From Saccopteryx bilineata (lineage: Eukaryota > Chordata > Mammalia > Chiroptera > Emballonuridae): a DNA stretch of 64,000 nucleotides. The notes under the pieces are model-generated. The model ran no database searches and was not told the DNA's origin. It was given only the letters and a program-made list of their open reading frames with translations. How positions within the stretch are numbered: the first letter of the stretch is position 1; the number at the start of each line of letters is the position of its first letter. Of this stretch, positions 22,453 through 35,910 are shown piece by piece. The translations under genes were made by a program, and so were the position numbers. The stretch is from assembly GCF_036850765.1 (NCBI RefSeq), contig NC_089492.1:98041022-98105021 (forward strand), read 5' to 3'.

Positions 22453-25413
22453 TTTCCCAAATCTAGCTGTATTCTTTATCTTCTGAATAATATTCAATAA
22501 GAATTTGTTTCCACCTTTAAATGCTACTTTAGCTTAAAATTTTAATGTAATTATATATAAGTTAATTAATATAAATAATATATATAATATAATTATATAT
22601 ATAAGAGGTTTCCTTGAATAAAAATAAAGAATGAGTTTGAGTTCAGTGGCCTAAGAGTGTAATATTTAAAAAATGATAAGCAAGCATTCTAAATAGTATA
22701 TTAGTTATGCAGTGATTTAGAGCAGAGAAAAGACATCACTGAGCAAGAGCTTACTTCTCAAATATAAACATTTCCCAATATTGTAACAGCATTTATTTGT
22801 TTTGTCCCTGATGGTTCTTTTTGTCAAATCACTTTCACATTTTTCATTCACCATTACCCCTAAATGTGAAGCACACTCCTCTAGTTTGGTCATTTATAAG
22901 ACTACAGGAAAAAAAAATTGGGTACCATTACTTTAAATAGTATTGCCACAGATACAGATGAAATTACGATGTTATCACTATATTACAAGTCCTAAAATAA
23001 GCTATTTAGGTTAATGTTGACAGTATTATTCTAAACTTAGCATAAATTGCTCACAAACATTCTCCAACAACAAGATTTCTTGAGCAATATATTCTTGCTA
23101 AGAAAAGCAATGTCCTTGCATAGGTTAGTAAAGACATCCTGACAGTATATGTCAAAGATAGGGTCTTTTTATTTTACACTATTCCTAGTAGTCTCGATTT
23201 GCTTTGTGTAAAATTTAATAAGGAAAGATATTCATTAAGCAGAATATCCAAAAATATTTGAGGTATTTAAAAGTTACCTTCAGTACTTTAATTGTATAAA
23301 TGTAAAAATCATTTATGACTTGTTATAGCTGTCCATTGCTGTTTTTCTTATTATATATTTATTTTCCAACTCTAAAATAAGATCAAGAAATTCTTACAAA
23401 CATTTTATTTTTCAAATATTATTGTTGCCTTTGTATACCTTATAAGGATAAAATTGCCATAATTTATGCCTTTATATGTGCATAATAACTCTTTCATTGA
23501 CTCCCTGGGTCTGTTGCCTTTATCAACATCATTATATCTGCATGTCTATTAATAGCAAATGAGTGATGTGTACATTCATTGAGTTTTTACTTCTCAGAAG
23601 TTATCTCATATTGTATTCCTAACAGTCCCAAGAGCTGGGTACATCATTGTCCCTTTTCCCCCAGCAATATCTTCATTTAAAACTGTGAGAATTGAGAACT
23701 ATATTTGACAACAGATAATGTATTTACCTTGACACTGATTACTGATCTTTCTTACTTCAGCAAAAAGCTTCCCTATAAAATGGATCGAATGAATGTATAT
23801 ATCACTTTCAATTCTCAAGGTTCCCCCAAAGGCTTAATTATATAATACCAAGAAAATGTACCATTGAAGATATATTTGGGAAAATATGTTGCCAAATCCA
23901 TGCTAATCATACAACAATCTCTTCTTTGGATATTTGATACAATTTAATTGGTTATATTCCATCTAGGTAATGATGTGGGTTTCTATAACCTTTTAAAAGA
24001 TCAGAACAGGCCTAAAGATTTTTTCACTGAAGTATATATTATTGCTTTTTTAAAGTAAAAAAAAAATAGTTGTTTAGAACCCTGATAAAATTAGGAAAGA
24101 AAAAGTTATTAATCCCAAGATCCTTTATTTTTAATTCAGCTAGGGAGGTTTATTTATCAATGGATTCTTTTTAGATTTTTTTATTTCTAATTAAGACTGT
24201 TAATAAAAGCACTGTCATGGTCATCCATTAAAGTTCATATTTTTCTGAGGATTATAATGGAATGACTAGGCTTATCTTCTAACTAATGATAACACAAAGT
24301 CATTATAATTATCAATGTACTTAAAATGTAAGCAATATTGGTGTCTCCTGGAAGACAGTGATGATATCTCTTCACAAAACCCATTCCTTCACTATCTTAA
24401 ATAAAAAGCCAGCCAGAAGAACAGATTCTGAGCCCCGCTAGTCATTTCTAAGAGGGTCTCAAACAAATGCTAACTCAGTCTAGTTTCAATCATAATCTTT
24501 TTCTTTACCATTGCCATACACTGTGGTGGTCACACCTTCACCTAGAGCCCCAGCTGTCTCAACGACCAGGCTCTATTTTGTAATAAGGTGTTCTGGCCTC
24601 ACTGCTCAACTGAAGCTAGGACACTGGTAACTGACAGCTCAGGGACAAAATTTCAAGCTCGGGCACAATAAAATCTGCTGCATGATCAAACAGGAGGGGA
24701 AATAAAGTCTTCTGCTAAAAATATTAAAATAAAACAAAATGTAAGCATCTATGTAAGAAACCTGTTTTTTTTCCCATTGGTTTTAGTACTAAAGTGATGA
24801 TTCTGAAATCTAGTAAACTTAAGAAAATACATATTCTGAAATTTCTTAATAATTCAAAATTTTAAATATCACTGAGGAAACATTCTTATTGTTACATTAT
24901 GGGTGAAATTGAAAATGGGGAATATCATCATAATTTAAAAACCTTTTATTTCAGCAAATATTTTTAGAAAACTCTAGTAAATACTGATTAAGATAAGAAA
25001 ACAGTGTTTGAAAAAGTTATCTATATTAGAATTTTGTTTTATAAGTATATGAAAGAACAGCTATTATTATTAAGGCTCAGTTTGTGATGTTTGCTAGATT
25101 CTCTTTTAATGGCAAATACAGAGATTATTTGTTTTGTAAAGTACTGAATGGCATGTTCATATGGATTGAGGAAAATCTATCATTCATTGTAAAGAATTTA
25201 TGCAATGAGAACAGTATTTTACTGGGGAAAAAAAACTGAAAGAGGAGTATTTACAGAGGGCTCAAAAGAACCTAAGACAGGGTTACAGATACAGCACTCA
25301 ATGAAAACTCAGTCACTAATCAGCATATCCTACTGTTACAGCAAATTATTTAAAGCCAGAAATATGTAAAACTCTATAGATCAGTGATATGGATATTTGA
25401 AAAAAGATATTTC
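22453..25413. other. AT-rich unique intergenic DNA
   Basis: No gene seen. There is a TA-rich low-complexity patch at about 22545-22610. A stretch near 23520-23690 (TTATCTCATATTGTATTCCTAAC, then a TGTGAGAATTGAGAAC-like run) may be a decayed MIR. The rest shows nothing I can name. Confidence 0.4.
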
Positions 25414-25796
25414 AGCCTGATTAGGCAATGGTGCAGTAGATAGAGCATCAGCATGTTATGCCAAGGACCCAAGTTCAAAACCCCAAGTTCACCAGCTTAA
25501 GCATGGGCTCACCCAACTTGAATGCGGGCTCACCAGCTTGAGCGTGGGGTCACTGTTTTGAGCATGTGATCATAGACATGAATGACCCCATGGTCAGTGG
25601 CATGAGCAAGGGGTCACTGGCTCAGCTGGAGCCCCCCAGTCAAGACATGCATGAGAAAGTAATCAATGAACAACTAAGGTGCTGCAACAAAGAATTGATG
25701 CTTCTCATCTCTCTCCCTTCCTGTCTGTCTGTCCCTCTCTCTGTCTTTCTCTAAAAGAAGAAAGAAAGAGAGAAAGAAAGAAAGAAAGAAAGAAAA
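25414..25796 (+). mobile_element. SINE-B (tRNA-derived)
   Basis: Plus-strand copy. Head at 25414 with GGTGCAGTAGATAGAG, a body of repeated CACCAGCTTGAGCG phrases, AGAAAGTAATCAATGAACAA and a GAAA-rich tail. A near match AAAAGATnTTT on both sides is the likely duplication. The body is longer than other copies because of a local duplication of the GGGGTCACT phrase. Confidence 0.88.
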
Positions 25797-26288
25797 GATC
25801 TTTATAATAAAATATAATTTATGTAATATTAGAGAAAAAATATGAAAATTTTTATATCACAAACTGATTATATGATAGACTAATCAAAGGCATTATTAAA
25901 CTGGAAAAAGTAATTGATATTTGATTTTAATAAAAGAGAATTATAAATTTTCTAATTTTTCTTTCATCTCAAGTGGTTGTATTTTGTTGTCCAACAGATA
26001 AACTGGATAAAATAAACACTTAATTGTCCTTAAACATAATAAAAATACTTTAATAATTACTTTAAAAAAGACTATTGATCTTTACTTCTGGTAAGAATGG
26101 AATAAAATCCTACCAGAATAATTCCCCCTCATAAAACAGCTATATAGCATGGATATAATACAAAAATTAGCAGCCTGAAGAAACTGTTGAGAAGGAATAT
26201 TGTATAAAGTGAATTTCCATTTCCATAGCTTTTGACTAACTGAATCTATGTGCAGAAGGTGCAACATGCAAGTTGAAAAGTATGCCAA

Positions 26289-26311
26289 TAAAAAATAATA
26301 ATAATAATAAA
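26289..26311 (+). repeat. (AAT)n microsatellite
   Basis: About six ATA/AAT units immediately 5' of SINE-A. Confidence 0.8.
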
Positions 26312-26697
26312 GGCCCTGGCCAGTTGGCTCAGCAGAGAGTCAGCCCAGCATGTGGAAGTCCTGGTTTGGATTCCTGATCAGTGCACATAGGAGAAGCACC
26401 CGTCTGCTTCTCTAACCTTCCATCTCTCCTTCCTTTCTATTTCTCTCTTCCCCTCCTGCAACCCAAGAAACAATGTTGGAACAAAGTTGGCTTGGGCACC
26501 GAGGACGGCTCCATAGCCTCCACCTCAGGTGCTAGAATGACTCCAGACACAATGGAGCAATGCCCCAGATGGGCAGAGTATTGCCCCTTGGTGGGCATAC
26601 CGGGTGGATCCTGGTCAGGCACATGTGGGAGTCTGTCTGACTACCTCCCAGCTTCTAACTTCAGAAAAATACAAAAAACAAAACAAAACAAAAAAAC
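26312..26697 (+). mobile_element. SINE-A (tRNA-derived)
   Basis: Plus-strand copy starting GGCCCTGGCCAGTTGGCTCAG (box A), with a degenerate box B (GGTTTGGATTCC), the CTTCTCT body and an A-rich tail of ACAAA units. Confidence 0.92.
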
Positions 26698-27894
26698 CCA
26701 CAACTTTACTTAAAGAAATCATGGTCACAGAGGAGGATAGAGGAATCAAAGAAAAAAGAAGAGGGATTCCCAAATTCTGTCTACCCACATCTCTGAATAA
26801 TACTGGAAACACTCATGTTAGAAACAAATTCAGACAAGCTCCCCTCAAGACCAAAAAGCTAAATTTGAACTGGAGCTGTTAAAACACAGAGTTGGCAGTT
26901 CACATCTAAATAAGATAATTGCCTCCTAGAACAGAACAAAAATAATACCCATTTGAGATAAGTAACACAGTCCACATTCTCCACACTGAATCTTCTCAAT
27001 GTCTAGGATTATTACAAAAGTAAACAATCTATAAATAACCAGGAAATTAAACATGTTATAAAGAGTAATTATCTCAGGAAATTATCTGAGACCAATCTCA
27101 AGAGGAATCAGATGTTGGAACTAAGAGAAAAAGATTTTAAACTGGCTTTGATAACTCTTCTCAATTAAACCAAAAAGTAAGTGTATATTAGCAAAGAATT
27201 ACAGGAGCAAATCTCAGCAGAGAAAACATGATTTAAAAAAAGAACTAAGTGGAATTCAAAAATAAAAAATACAGTATCTGAGATTAAAGATTTCTTAGAT
27301 GGACTGAACATTTTAATGTAAATAACAGAGGAAAGAGTAAGTTAACCTGAATACAGATCAATAAAAATCATTCAGTATTAAAAAAAGAGAAAAAATAGAA
27401 ACATGTAAACAAAACCTTGGGGGACAATACAGAATATCAAAGAGTCCAATATATGTGTAATCAGTGCCATAGAAGTTGTAGAAAGAAAGACTGGGGCAAA
27501 AATATATATTTCACAAAATAATATCAAAATTTTCTTAAATTTTTCAAAAGACAAAATCTTAGCTATAAATTCCCAATGAACATCAAGAAAGCAAACAAAC
27601 AATTAAACCATACTGATCCAAAGTATGTTCAAACTATTTAACATAAAAGATAAAGAACAAAGCTTAAAAGCAGCAAGAAATACACATACACATGCATATG
27701 CACACACATGTATACACATATTACATACTGGCAAAAAATAGGTTTGAATGAGGGCCAAATTCTCATCTGAAGCTTGGAGATCAGCAGAAAGTGAAACATC
27801 TTTAAAATTATGAATGATTTTTTTAAATTCAGGGTTATATGTTGCAATTTGGCATTGTAACATCTTTAATGTCCTAAAACTGTGATAGCAAAAC

Positions 27895-28095
27895 TTTTAT
27901 AAAAACTGCCCACTTTTGCAGTGCTGGTCAACCTGGTCCCTCCCGCCCACTAGTGGGCGTTTCAGCTTTCATGGTGGCTATAGGGAGCAATCAAAGGGCG
28001 CCATGATTGGCCCACAATGAAAGCTGGAATGCCCACTAGTGGGCAGGAGGGACCAGGTTGACCAGCACTGCAAAAGTGAGCGGTTTTTATAAAAA
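27895..28095. mobile_element. palindromic MITE-like DNA transposon remnant
   Basis: Two arms of about 77 nt (27895-27971 and 28018-28095) are near-perfect inverted complements around a 46-nt centre. Each arm holds CACTTTTGCAGTGCTGG and GCCCACTAGTGGGC, itself a palindrome. TTTATAAAAA occurs in direct orientation at both ends and may be the target duplication. There is no coding capacity. The superfamily is uncertain; a hAT-like CAGTG motif lies inside, not at the end. Confidence 0.75.
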
Positions 28096-29984
28096 GGTTC
28101 CCCATAACAGTCCTAAAAGAATTTTTGAAAATATCAGTTCTGAATGTTGCTGTTTGAATTTTGGAAAAGAAAGACATTGCTTGCATTTCAGCTCGATCTA
28201 TAAAAAAAGCATTAGAGAATACATTGGACCATTTTAGTAAAAGGTTGATTTACTAATGCATTAAGAAATTTAGTCAATGTTCTTCATGCATACTTTGTTA
28301 GATGACAGATATGCAACAATGGTAGGAAAAAGGAACATAACTTTAGTTTTCCTTTATTTTCTGCTCTTGCTTTCTCCTAGCCTCAGGAAAACCCAAAAGA
28401 CAGATATTTACAAATTGGTCTGAATGACTATAAGAAATTATATACCTGTTCCCAGAGTTGTTGTCTTCAAAACCTGTAACTAACTGTGCATGGAATACCT
28501 TATTGTATCCCCTGAGATAGGAATTTCAGGCATCAGAATAGAAAATAGAATACAGAGAATAAAATTGAGTATTGAAAATGATCTTTTCTTGAGCCACTCA
28601 AATCACTGTTCATGGACCACTGCATTTCTCACATATACAACAAAGTACTGTGTTCAAAAACATCAAAAGAATGATGTAATACTGAAATGCTTGACCATGT
28701 TTTAAAGAGCACATTTAACTACTAGTATGACCTCTCATTAACTAATTCAGTGAATTAAAAGTTTAATGTCTCACACATAGACTTGAACATGCACACTCTT
28801 ACACATATACATCTGTCTTGCAAGTATAAGCATTTGAATATCCTGCAAGTCAAACAAATACATATAGTGGAGGAAAAATTGTGTTTGAATCTCAGGTGAG
28901 TACTGTCAGTATTTATAAAGTAGTTGCATAATGTTCTTTCACTTTTGGCAGACGTAATGCTAAATATACATTTGAATGTTTAAGCTTTTTTTGATTTATC
29001 TGTTTCCAAATACCCACAAGGCCAGAACTGTGGGAAGCAGCCAAGGAGAGCAGAATGCCTGTGTCAGAAGGAGACAGAATGTACTCAGTGAGATAAAATT
29101 GTAAAAAAAATAGATTGGTATAGAATATTCCCTGCTGAGAGTCCGCTTAATTTTCTGTCTGCTGATTTGCAAAAGCGCTTTGACTTATGGTTTGAAAGAC
29201 TTCTGAGATCATTTCAGCTACCAAGAAAAACAAACAAAAAAAGGAGTCTTTTCTTTGTTCCTTACAGATGTTTTGTCATTAAACATAATGCAGGCTACAT
29301 GTAACCAACAGTTTTCATATTCTCTTTAGAAGTCTTTGTGTTATTGCTGAGTCTTCTCATTTTCTTAGAGTTGCAGATGTGTCATTTTGACATCATTTAG
29401 AATGGCTAAGAAGTTTTCTTCTTTGGTGAGAATATTCCAAACATTTGTTTCCTAGAAGAACCAATTACACTAATATTATATTAAGAACTAAGGAGGGAGA
29501 ACTGTACATTTATATAGGCCAAAGGTCTCAGGCAAACATATTCAGTTCTTGACATTATTTTTTTGACTTTTGGGACAAAGCCACAATGCATACATTTCAG
29601 CTCTAACTCATCCTTGGATATAGCTATACATATTTCATGTCAGTTCTCCCCTAACAATAAATAACACAAAGAAGCATGGAAATTTCCACAAGAGTAAAAT
29701 ATTCAGGAACACTGAGGTGAGAAGTATAACCAGGAAAGTTAGTAATTACATTTCAGATGATCAGCATCTAAAAATCAATTCTGGAGAGAAACTTTTCTTC
29801 TTACACTTCATAGCCTATCTATAATATAATCTCATTTTGTATCATTTGTTGTGTTGTCTTTTGTGGTGGGCTCTCCTTACTTCAAACTTATCCAAAGTGT
29901 AGCTTTAGCAAGAATGTAGCATTATGCTTTTGTATATTATTGATGACAAAATGTGCCAATATAGTTCTAAAATAAAAATTACTT
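28096..29984. other. unique AT-rich intergenic DNA
   Basis: No gene or repeat that I can name. The longest open frames have no recognisable motif or codon pattern. Confidence 0.4.
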
Positions 29985-30168
29985 CCAAGAGGGCTTTACA
30001 GTATATGAAAAAAAATTCACATCTGCCCATTAAATTTGGCAAAAGCTCTATGATCTATACAAAAGAGATACTATTATCACCATTTCAGTAATGAAAAAGA
30101 AAAGTCTCAAAGAAGTGTTCACTGGATCAAGTTCTCTAAGCTAATAGGCAGTGAAGCAAGAAGTAAAA
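29985..30168 (+). mobile_element. MIR-like ancient SINE
   Basis: The core reads ACTATTATCACCATTTCAGTAATG, then AAAAGTCTCAAAGAA and AAGCTAATAGGCAGTGAAGC, matching the well-known MIR core order. SINE-D inserted near its 3' end. Confidence 0.65.
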
Positions 30169-30335
30169 TGAGCCCTGAACAGATAGCTCAGTTGGTTAGA
30201 GCATCATTCCGAAGCGCAGAGGTTGGAAATCCAATTCCCAGTGAGGGCACACATACAGAAACAGATCAATGTTCCTGCCTCTCCTCTCTCTCCCTTCCTC
30301 TATCTAAAATCAATAAAAATTAACATTGAAAATAA
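30169..30335 (+). mobile_element. SINE-D (tRNA-derived)
   Basis: Head GCCCTGAACAGATAGCTCAG then TTGGTTAGAGCAT (box A) and a box B-like GGAAATCCAATTCC, a short CT-rich body and a TCAATAAAAATTAA tail. Flanked by an 11-bp duplication AAGAAGTAAAA at 30158-30168 and 30336-30346. Confidence 0.88.
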
Positions 30336-30589
30336 AAGAAGTAAAACTCATCTGGTTCTTCTGATTCAAATTTCAGGCACATGAGGGGAAAAATGGTTTC
30401 TATAGTTGGACAGATTTTGCTGTAAATCTAAATCTATTATGGGCTATTTGAGAATAAATCTACTAGTTACTATTTGAGTAAAAGTGATGTGATCTCTCTC
30501 TGAAGTTCAGAATTACCATTTATAAAAAGGGTATTTAAAAATATACATCCTTGAAGAATTGTTGAGAGCAGTCAATGAGGATTCAATAT

Positions 30590-31190
30590 GCAAATGTTGG
30601 CCTCATAAAATGAGTTGGGGAGTGTACCTTCCTCTTAGATATTTGGAAGAGTTTGAGGAGAATTGGCTTTGATTCTCTGAATGGTTGGTAGCCTTCACCA
30701 GTAAAACCATCTGGTCCTGTGCTTTTCTTTGTTTATAGATGTTTAATTACTGGTTCAATCTCCTTACTCATTATTGGTCTGTTCAGATTTTGTTACTTCC
30801 TGGTTTAGTCTTGGTAGGCTTCATGTTTCTAGGAATTTACTCACTTGTTCTCAGTTATCCAATTTGTTGTTCATAGTAGTCTTTTATGATTCTTTGTATT
30901 ATAATTTATTAGTTGTAATGTCTCCTCTTTCATTTCTGATTTTGACTTGAGTTCTCTCTTTCTGGTTAATAAAGCGAAAGGTTTGTCAATTTTATGTTTT
31001 CAAAAACCCAATACTTGGTTCCAGTGATCTGTTCTTTTTTTGTTTTTCTAGTCTCCATTTCATTTCTTTTTTCTCTAATCTTTATTATTTCCTTCCCTCT
31101 GTTAAATTTCATTTGGGCTTGCTTAGTTTGTTCTTTGTTCTTCTTTTTCTAGTTCCTTGAGATAAACTGTAGTTCCTCATGTGTTTGGGT
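30590..31190 (-). mobile_element. old L1 ORF2 fragment (RT upstream part)
   Basis: Reverse-complement L1 text: TTGGCCTCATAAAATGAGTT, then CCATCTGGTCCTGTGCTTTT (the SPGPDG region), then CAATTTTATGTTTTCAAAAA and TAGTTCCTTGAG. Frames are broken. It is more diverged than L1-1 to L1-3. Confidence 0.8.
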
Positions 31191-31477
31191 TTGGTTATCA
31201 GAAGACTATTGTGATCCTTCAGTATTGTCAGGTGTCCTTAATTTTTCATGCCCCTGAAGTTTTGTGTTGCTGTCTTCACATCTGAAGTAGTGGTCACTAA
31301 CTCTAGACTCTACTAACTGCCCAAATCAAGGCATCTAAACTCATATTTTTTTGCTCCATTGAAGTGCTGGAAACTTCTTTGCTGGAAACCTGTATTACCA
31401 CAAAGACTCTAATTTTTGAATGATAAGAATTCTAAGTCATTCTCCTCCAGGGGCTCCCAGACATTGGCTAAGAGGGG

Positions 31478-32125
31478 TGTAAAGGTAGTAGCCACAGCTG
31501 CCTAGCCCATGCAGGTTCACATTTGATTTGGATAAATGGTAATGAAACAACAAAGCCAAGAACTGGTGGGCCATTAGCTTTAATCTTAGCTTGCATCTGG
31601 CAGGCAAGAAATACACACAGTGGGAAAACATTTGCCTTTCCATTCAGGGCTCCCAAAGCCACTGAGTTATTCAAGTTTCCTAGAATCAAAGGAGTTTACC
31701 TTGACAGCCTTATTCACCTTTGTTCTCTATTTCCTTCTTTCTACACAAACTCTACACAGACTGGCTTATCCTTCAGCACTCAGCCATCTTGGCTGCTTCT
31801 TCTCTTCTCCATGTGGCCTTTCTCTGCTCTCTCCCAGCATGGGCTCCTCTGCCCCATCTTATAGTGTAGAAATCAAAACCTTTAATCCAATATATATACA
31901 AACAAGGAAGTCTCTGATACAAAGTCACTTATCTGAGGCATAATAGGATTCCTAATGAAAGTACACCACTCCACCATGCAACAATGGGGAAAAGCTTAGT
32001 CTTAAAACTGAGCCCTAGGCTATAATGACCCTGCCTGTGTACAGCCTGTCCCCCACACCCAATGCAAACTATAAGTGAGCAAACATATACATCATATTTA
32101 TATTTATAAACTTATTTGACCAACA
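31478..32125 (-). mobile_element. solo LTR a (LTR family with 5-bp duplications)
   Basis: A 648-bp LTR that on the minus strand begins TGTTGGTCAAATAAG and ends CCTTTACA. AGGGG (31473-31477) and AGAGG (32126-32130) are a 5-bp duplication with one mismatch. It aligns along its length with LTR b, c, g and others. A TATA-like stretch lies near 31860. There is no internal retroviral sequence, so it is a solo LTR. Confidence 0.82.
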
Positions 32126-32420
32126 AGAGGCTAAAGCTGATTTATAGGCCACTGCAAGGTCCACAGCCAGGACTGTGGTCTATCTGCATGTTAGCCAATA
32201 CACAGATGGTTGAGACCTTTAGGGTATGATGCTGAATTTTACAACCCCCTCAAAGTTGTTCTTGTACATTGACAGATGTAAAAATTTTGTTGTTGAGGTT
32301 GGAGGAAAAAACAAGCCATATCTTATGCCAGTATGCTACTCCACTAATAGTCTTTATTGACCAAAATAGTTAGAGGAGCCTCCTTAGGATATGTAGAATA
32401 ACTCAGAATTCTTAATATAG

Positions 32421-32595
32421 CAGTGGTTCTCAAAGTGTGGTCCCTGGAGCAGCATCAACAACCATTGGAACTTGATTATAATGGAAATCTTCAGGCCCCA
32501 CCCCAGATTTACTCAATCAGAAGCTGGGGGGGGGGCATACTGTTTACACAAATCCTCCTTGTGATTCAAGGCTACAGATAGTTTGATTAAAACAG
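32421..32595 (+). mobile_element. MER5A-like hAT-Charlie MITE
   Basis: Starts CAGTGGTTCTCAAAGTGTGG and continues GGCCCCACCCCAGATTTACT and AATCAGAAGCTGGGGG, in the MER5A order. The right end is decayed. Confidence 0.8.
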
Positions 32596-35500
32596 AGTTG
32601 GGTTCTCTAGGCACTAATATTGAATGAAGCCAAAGAGATTGCGGGCACAGGCAATTGAACAACTAAAATGGTAAATTCTGAGTGTCTTGGCTGCAAAGTG
32701 AAAAACAATGGAATTATAATAGTAAAAGAAACTAAAGGAAAATGGAAGTCAACATGAGATGGAAACATAGGTTCCTCGGAATAAAAAGTAAGACACCACT
32801 CACCATTCTTTATTTTGGAAGTTTAAGTCCACTGTTCCCCTGGTGTCTGTCTGAATCTCACCAACAAAGCTTTAGTTAGGAAGAACTGTTGAGGTGATTT
32901 TGTAAACAACATCACATTCCTATGAATGAAATAAAAGGCAAAGTTGCCACCCATGGCTGCATTCTACCCATTCTCCCCTCTATTTCAGCAAGCTATAAAT
33001 ATCATATTTCAATCATAGAAGATTTACTAGGGATATCTATAATTTCACTTTTATCTAAATTCTAATCACTGATTACAGTGGACTAAAATTCTGCTGCTTA
33101 CTAAGTAAACATTTAATAAGAATATGTTCCATAGTCAGAATGACAAACTAGGCTTCCATTGGTGTCAAATCAAATGAGGCACCAGTTCATATCAAATAAT
33201 GATTAAATAGTAGGTCGAAAGAGATTATATCATTGTTCTGTTTTCTTCAGTTCTACTCAATAAGACATGAATTTCAATGTCATTATTTCATATAATTTGT
33301 TTCATCAGAAGATATTTATAAATGGGACTGAGCAGTCATTTGATTTCAAACCAATTTAAAACAGAAATCATTGTTTGGTCACAATAAGACCTCAAGGGAC
33401 CACAACATGTCAGCCTTTAAACTGAAGGATAAAGTAAACAATAAGATCTTTGTAGCCTAATTTTACCTGAGAGAAAATAACTTAAAATAGCTGTAAAAAT
33501 CTTGACAACTTATATGAAACAACGCTAAAATTGCATGCTATTATTGCTATATTTTTAAATTATTCTTTACAAACAGGTAACATTAGAGATGCTAGACAGA
33601 TTTTAGTGGCAAAAAATGTAAATTTTGTCTGATTTAATGTTTTCGTATTTCAGTGTCACTGGGTAGCATGAGCCTTAAGTCTCAAATGTAAAGACCTGGT
33701 CAAACTGAAAGAAATGTTTTATTGAGTCTATTAGGGAAAAGTAAACTCTTTATCTAAACTATGTCTGGTAGGTAAAAACAGAATTCAAGATTTTAAAAGA
33801 TACTACCAGGCAAGACATTTTAAAGTAAGCAGAAAGCTTAAAACTGAGAGTTTTGCACTTTATTTATATGAGCTACTCCCCAAAGGGTTTAGATCTATCT
33901 CATCAGGGAATGGAGAATAATGATTATGGTTAGATTGCTGATCTGGATTTGGTAGAACTTGGCACAAAGCCATCCATCGGCGTCAGCAGTGCAGAAACAC
34001 CATTCCATATATCATAGATATTTATTTTAGAGAAGAGCACATTTGTCGTGGTTCAGGTAATACAGTCTTAATGTCTGATTTATTTTGTCATTGTTTCACA
34101 ATCTTAAATCTTCGCTTTATCTTTGCTAATCGCTCTTAAATTTACTGAGATAAACACTGATGCTTTACCTTTCCTCTGAGTGTAGTACTATTGCTTCAGC
34201 TTTGGAAATTTAGCTGCAATTTTAAAATGATAAATTTAAAAAAAAAATCTATGTAGCTAGATTAAATATGGGAGAAAGAGGAATTTGGTCTAAAAACCTA
34301 TTGCTAGCATGCTCTTTAAGTATCAACAGCTCATCTTGAGTATTTGTTTAAAATAGTGTCTAGTAAATCAGGTTCCAAACCTACTCAATTAATACTTCTG
34401 GGAATGGAGACCCAAAGTATGTACTTTTTATCTTCTGACACACAGAAACGACAAACCCTGCCATATGGAAATGTTTTTACTTCACTACTTACTATAATAG
34501 AAGTCTTAGACCCTAAGTGAAAAGCACATCTTTTGTTTTTAAGAGCTAAAAGGTATCTGCTGCCTCACTTGACAGATTAAGGACCCGAGACCCAGAGGGA
34601 TTAGTGATTTCACTGAAGACCACATCTTGACTAAGTAGGAGCTCTATACATCTTTTGCCTTCTACTCCCAGACCCCTTACTCTTACTTCAAGTAATCTCT
34701 ACTGAAATCAAAAGGAAACAGTACCTTTTAGAAGCAAACACATTTACTATAAGTCTGTTTCAACCTCACAGTAGCTCTTTTTTATTGGTAATTATTGGTG
34801 TTGCAATACATGAGTGCAAAACATTCTGTGCCACTATATTCCTATACTAACAGTGAGATTTGTAAGTGCTTATTCTTCAACATTTCCTAGCCAAAGATTT
34901 GCATATGCTCTCTTCTCTTCTTGGGTATGATGCTTTTGATTTTGAGTTAATGGGGAAAATATTGAATCGTTTCCCAAATGGGATATTTGGTAATATTCAA
35001 CTAATCTCAGATTTCTGTTTCTGCCATGGAGAGTGTTTTACATGTCAATAGGCACCACTGAATTTACTATTAAAATAAGTTAAAAGGTTTGCTTTGATCC
35101 TGGAAGCCTGTCATTAAAACTCCTGCCAACTGGCAAAAACTTGAAAGGTTAGCTTCTCAGCATTGAGCACTAGGAAAGTTGAGTAAATTAGACTTGGCTT
35201 GAGTTTTCTCCTCATGATGATTTTTCTTCTTTGAAAGACTCCCCAGAAGAATGAGTAAGATGTCAAAGAAAGAATAATTCAGATCTGAAGTGAAAATGGA
35301 CAAAGGTATCATTATACATAAAAGGGGCATAAGGCCTGCCTTAGCTTTGCAACTCAGCAGTAGAGATATTAAGCCTGACTTTTCCAAGAAGAGCAATGTC
35401 TTTGGCACTTAAATAGACCAAACTGCTAAAACCATTTCAACCCACTTCCTTTCTCTTTGCTCTTTCCTCTCGAATGTGGTGTAAAAACCAAATATGGATC

Positions 35501-35905
35501 TTATTCAAGTTAATTTTAATATTCATTGAGAAGAGCACCAACCATCCCAGTATGCCTCCTAGTGGTACTATGCTCAGAAACACCCAGTTCAGCTCCCAGT
35601 AACTCTTAGGACTCTTAATCCTGAACAGGATTGAGAAATTGCAGGAAACATAAAGCTGTGAGTTAAGACTCCATGTTTTCAAAGTTGTTCTTTCTCGGCA
35701 ATTTGAATAAATTTTTTTAAAAGATAAATAAAATATATTTAAAGATTTAAAAATAAATCTGAAAGGCAGAAACCACAGGACGAACAGAAAATATGAGGAT
35801 AATGTGCTCCAAAAGGAAAATTTATTTAAAAAGCCTGGATGTGGGTGGGCAAGACAAATCAAGCTGTATTGGCCCTCAGGGAGGGAGAGAGCAGGATACA
35901 TATAG
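32596..35905. other. unique intergenic DNA with a MIR-like patch
   Basis: No gene seen. The stretch 34545-34690 (TTGACAGATTAAGGACCCGAG, AGTGATTTCACTGAAGACCAC) looks like a MIR core. An open frame on the minus strand at 35437-35901 shows no family motif and is probably chance. Confidence 0.45.
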
Positions 35906-35910
35906 GTGAG

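Larger units (their letters stand above)
26040..27700 (+). mobile_element. ancient L1/HAL1-like ORF1 region, split by a SINE
   Basis: Plus-strand phrases such as CAGTATCTGAGATTAAAGA, TTTCTTAGATGGACTGAACA, AACAGAGGAAAGAGTAAG and TAAAAGCAGCAAGAAA are the familiar ORF1 coiled-coil to RRM text of ancient mammalian L1 and HAL1 elements. All frames are broken. SINE-A at 26312-26697 interrupts its 5' part. Whether it is L1 or HAL1 cannot be decided by eye. Confidence 0.6.
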
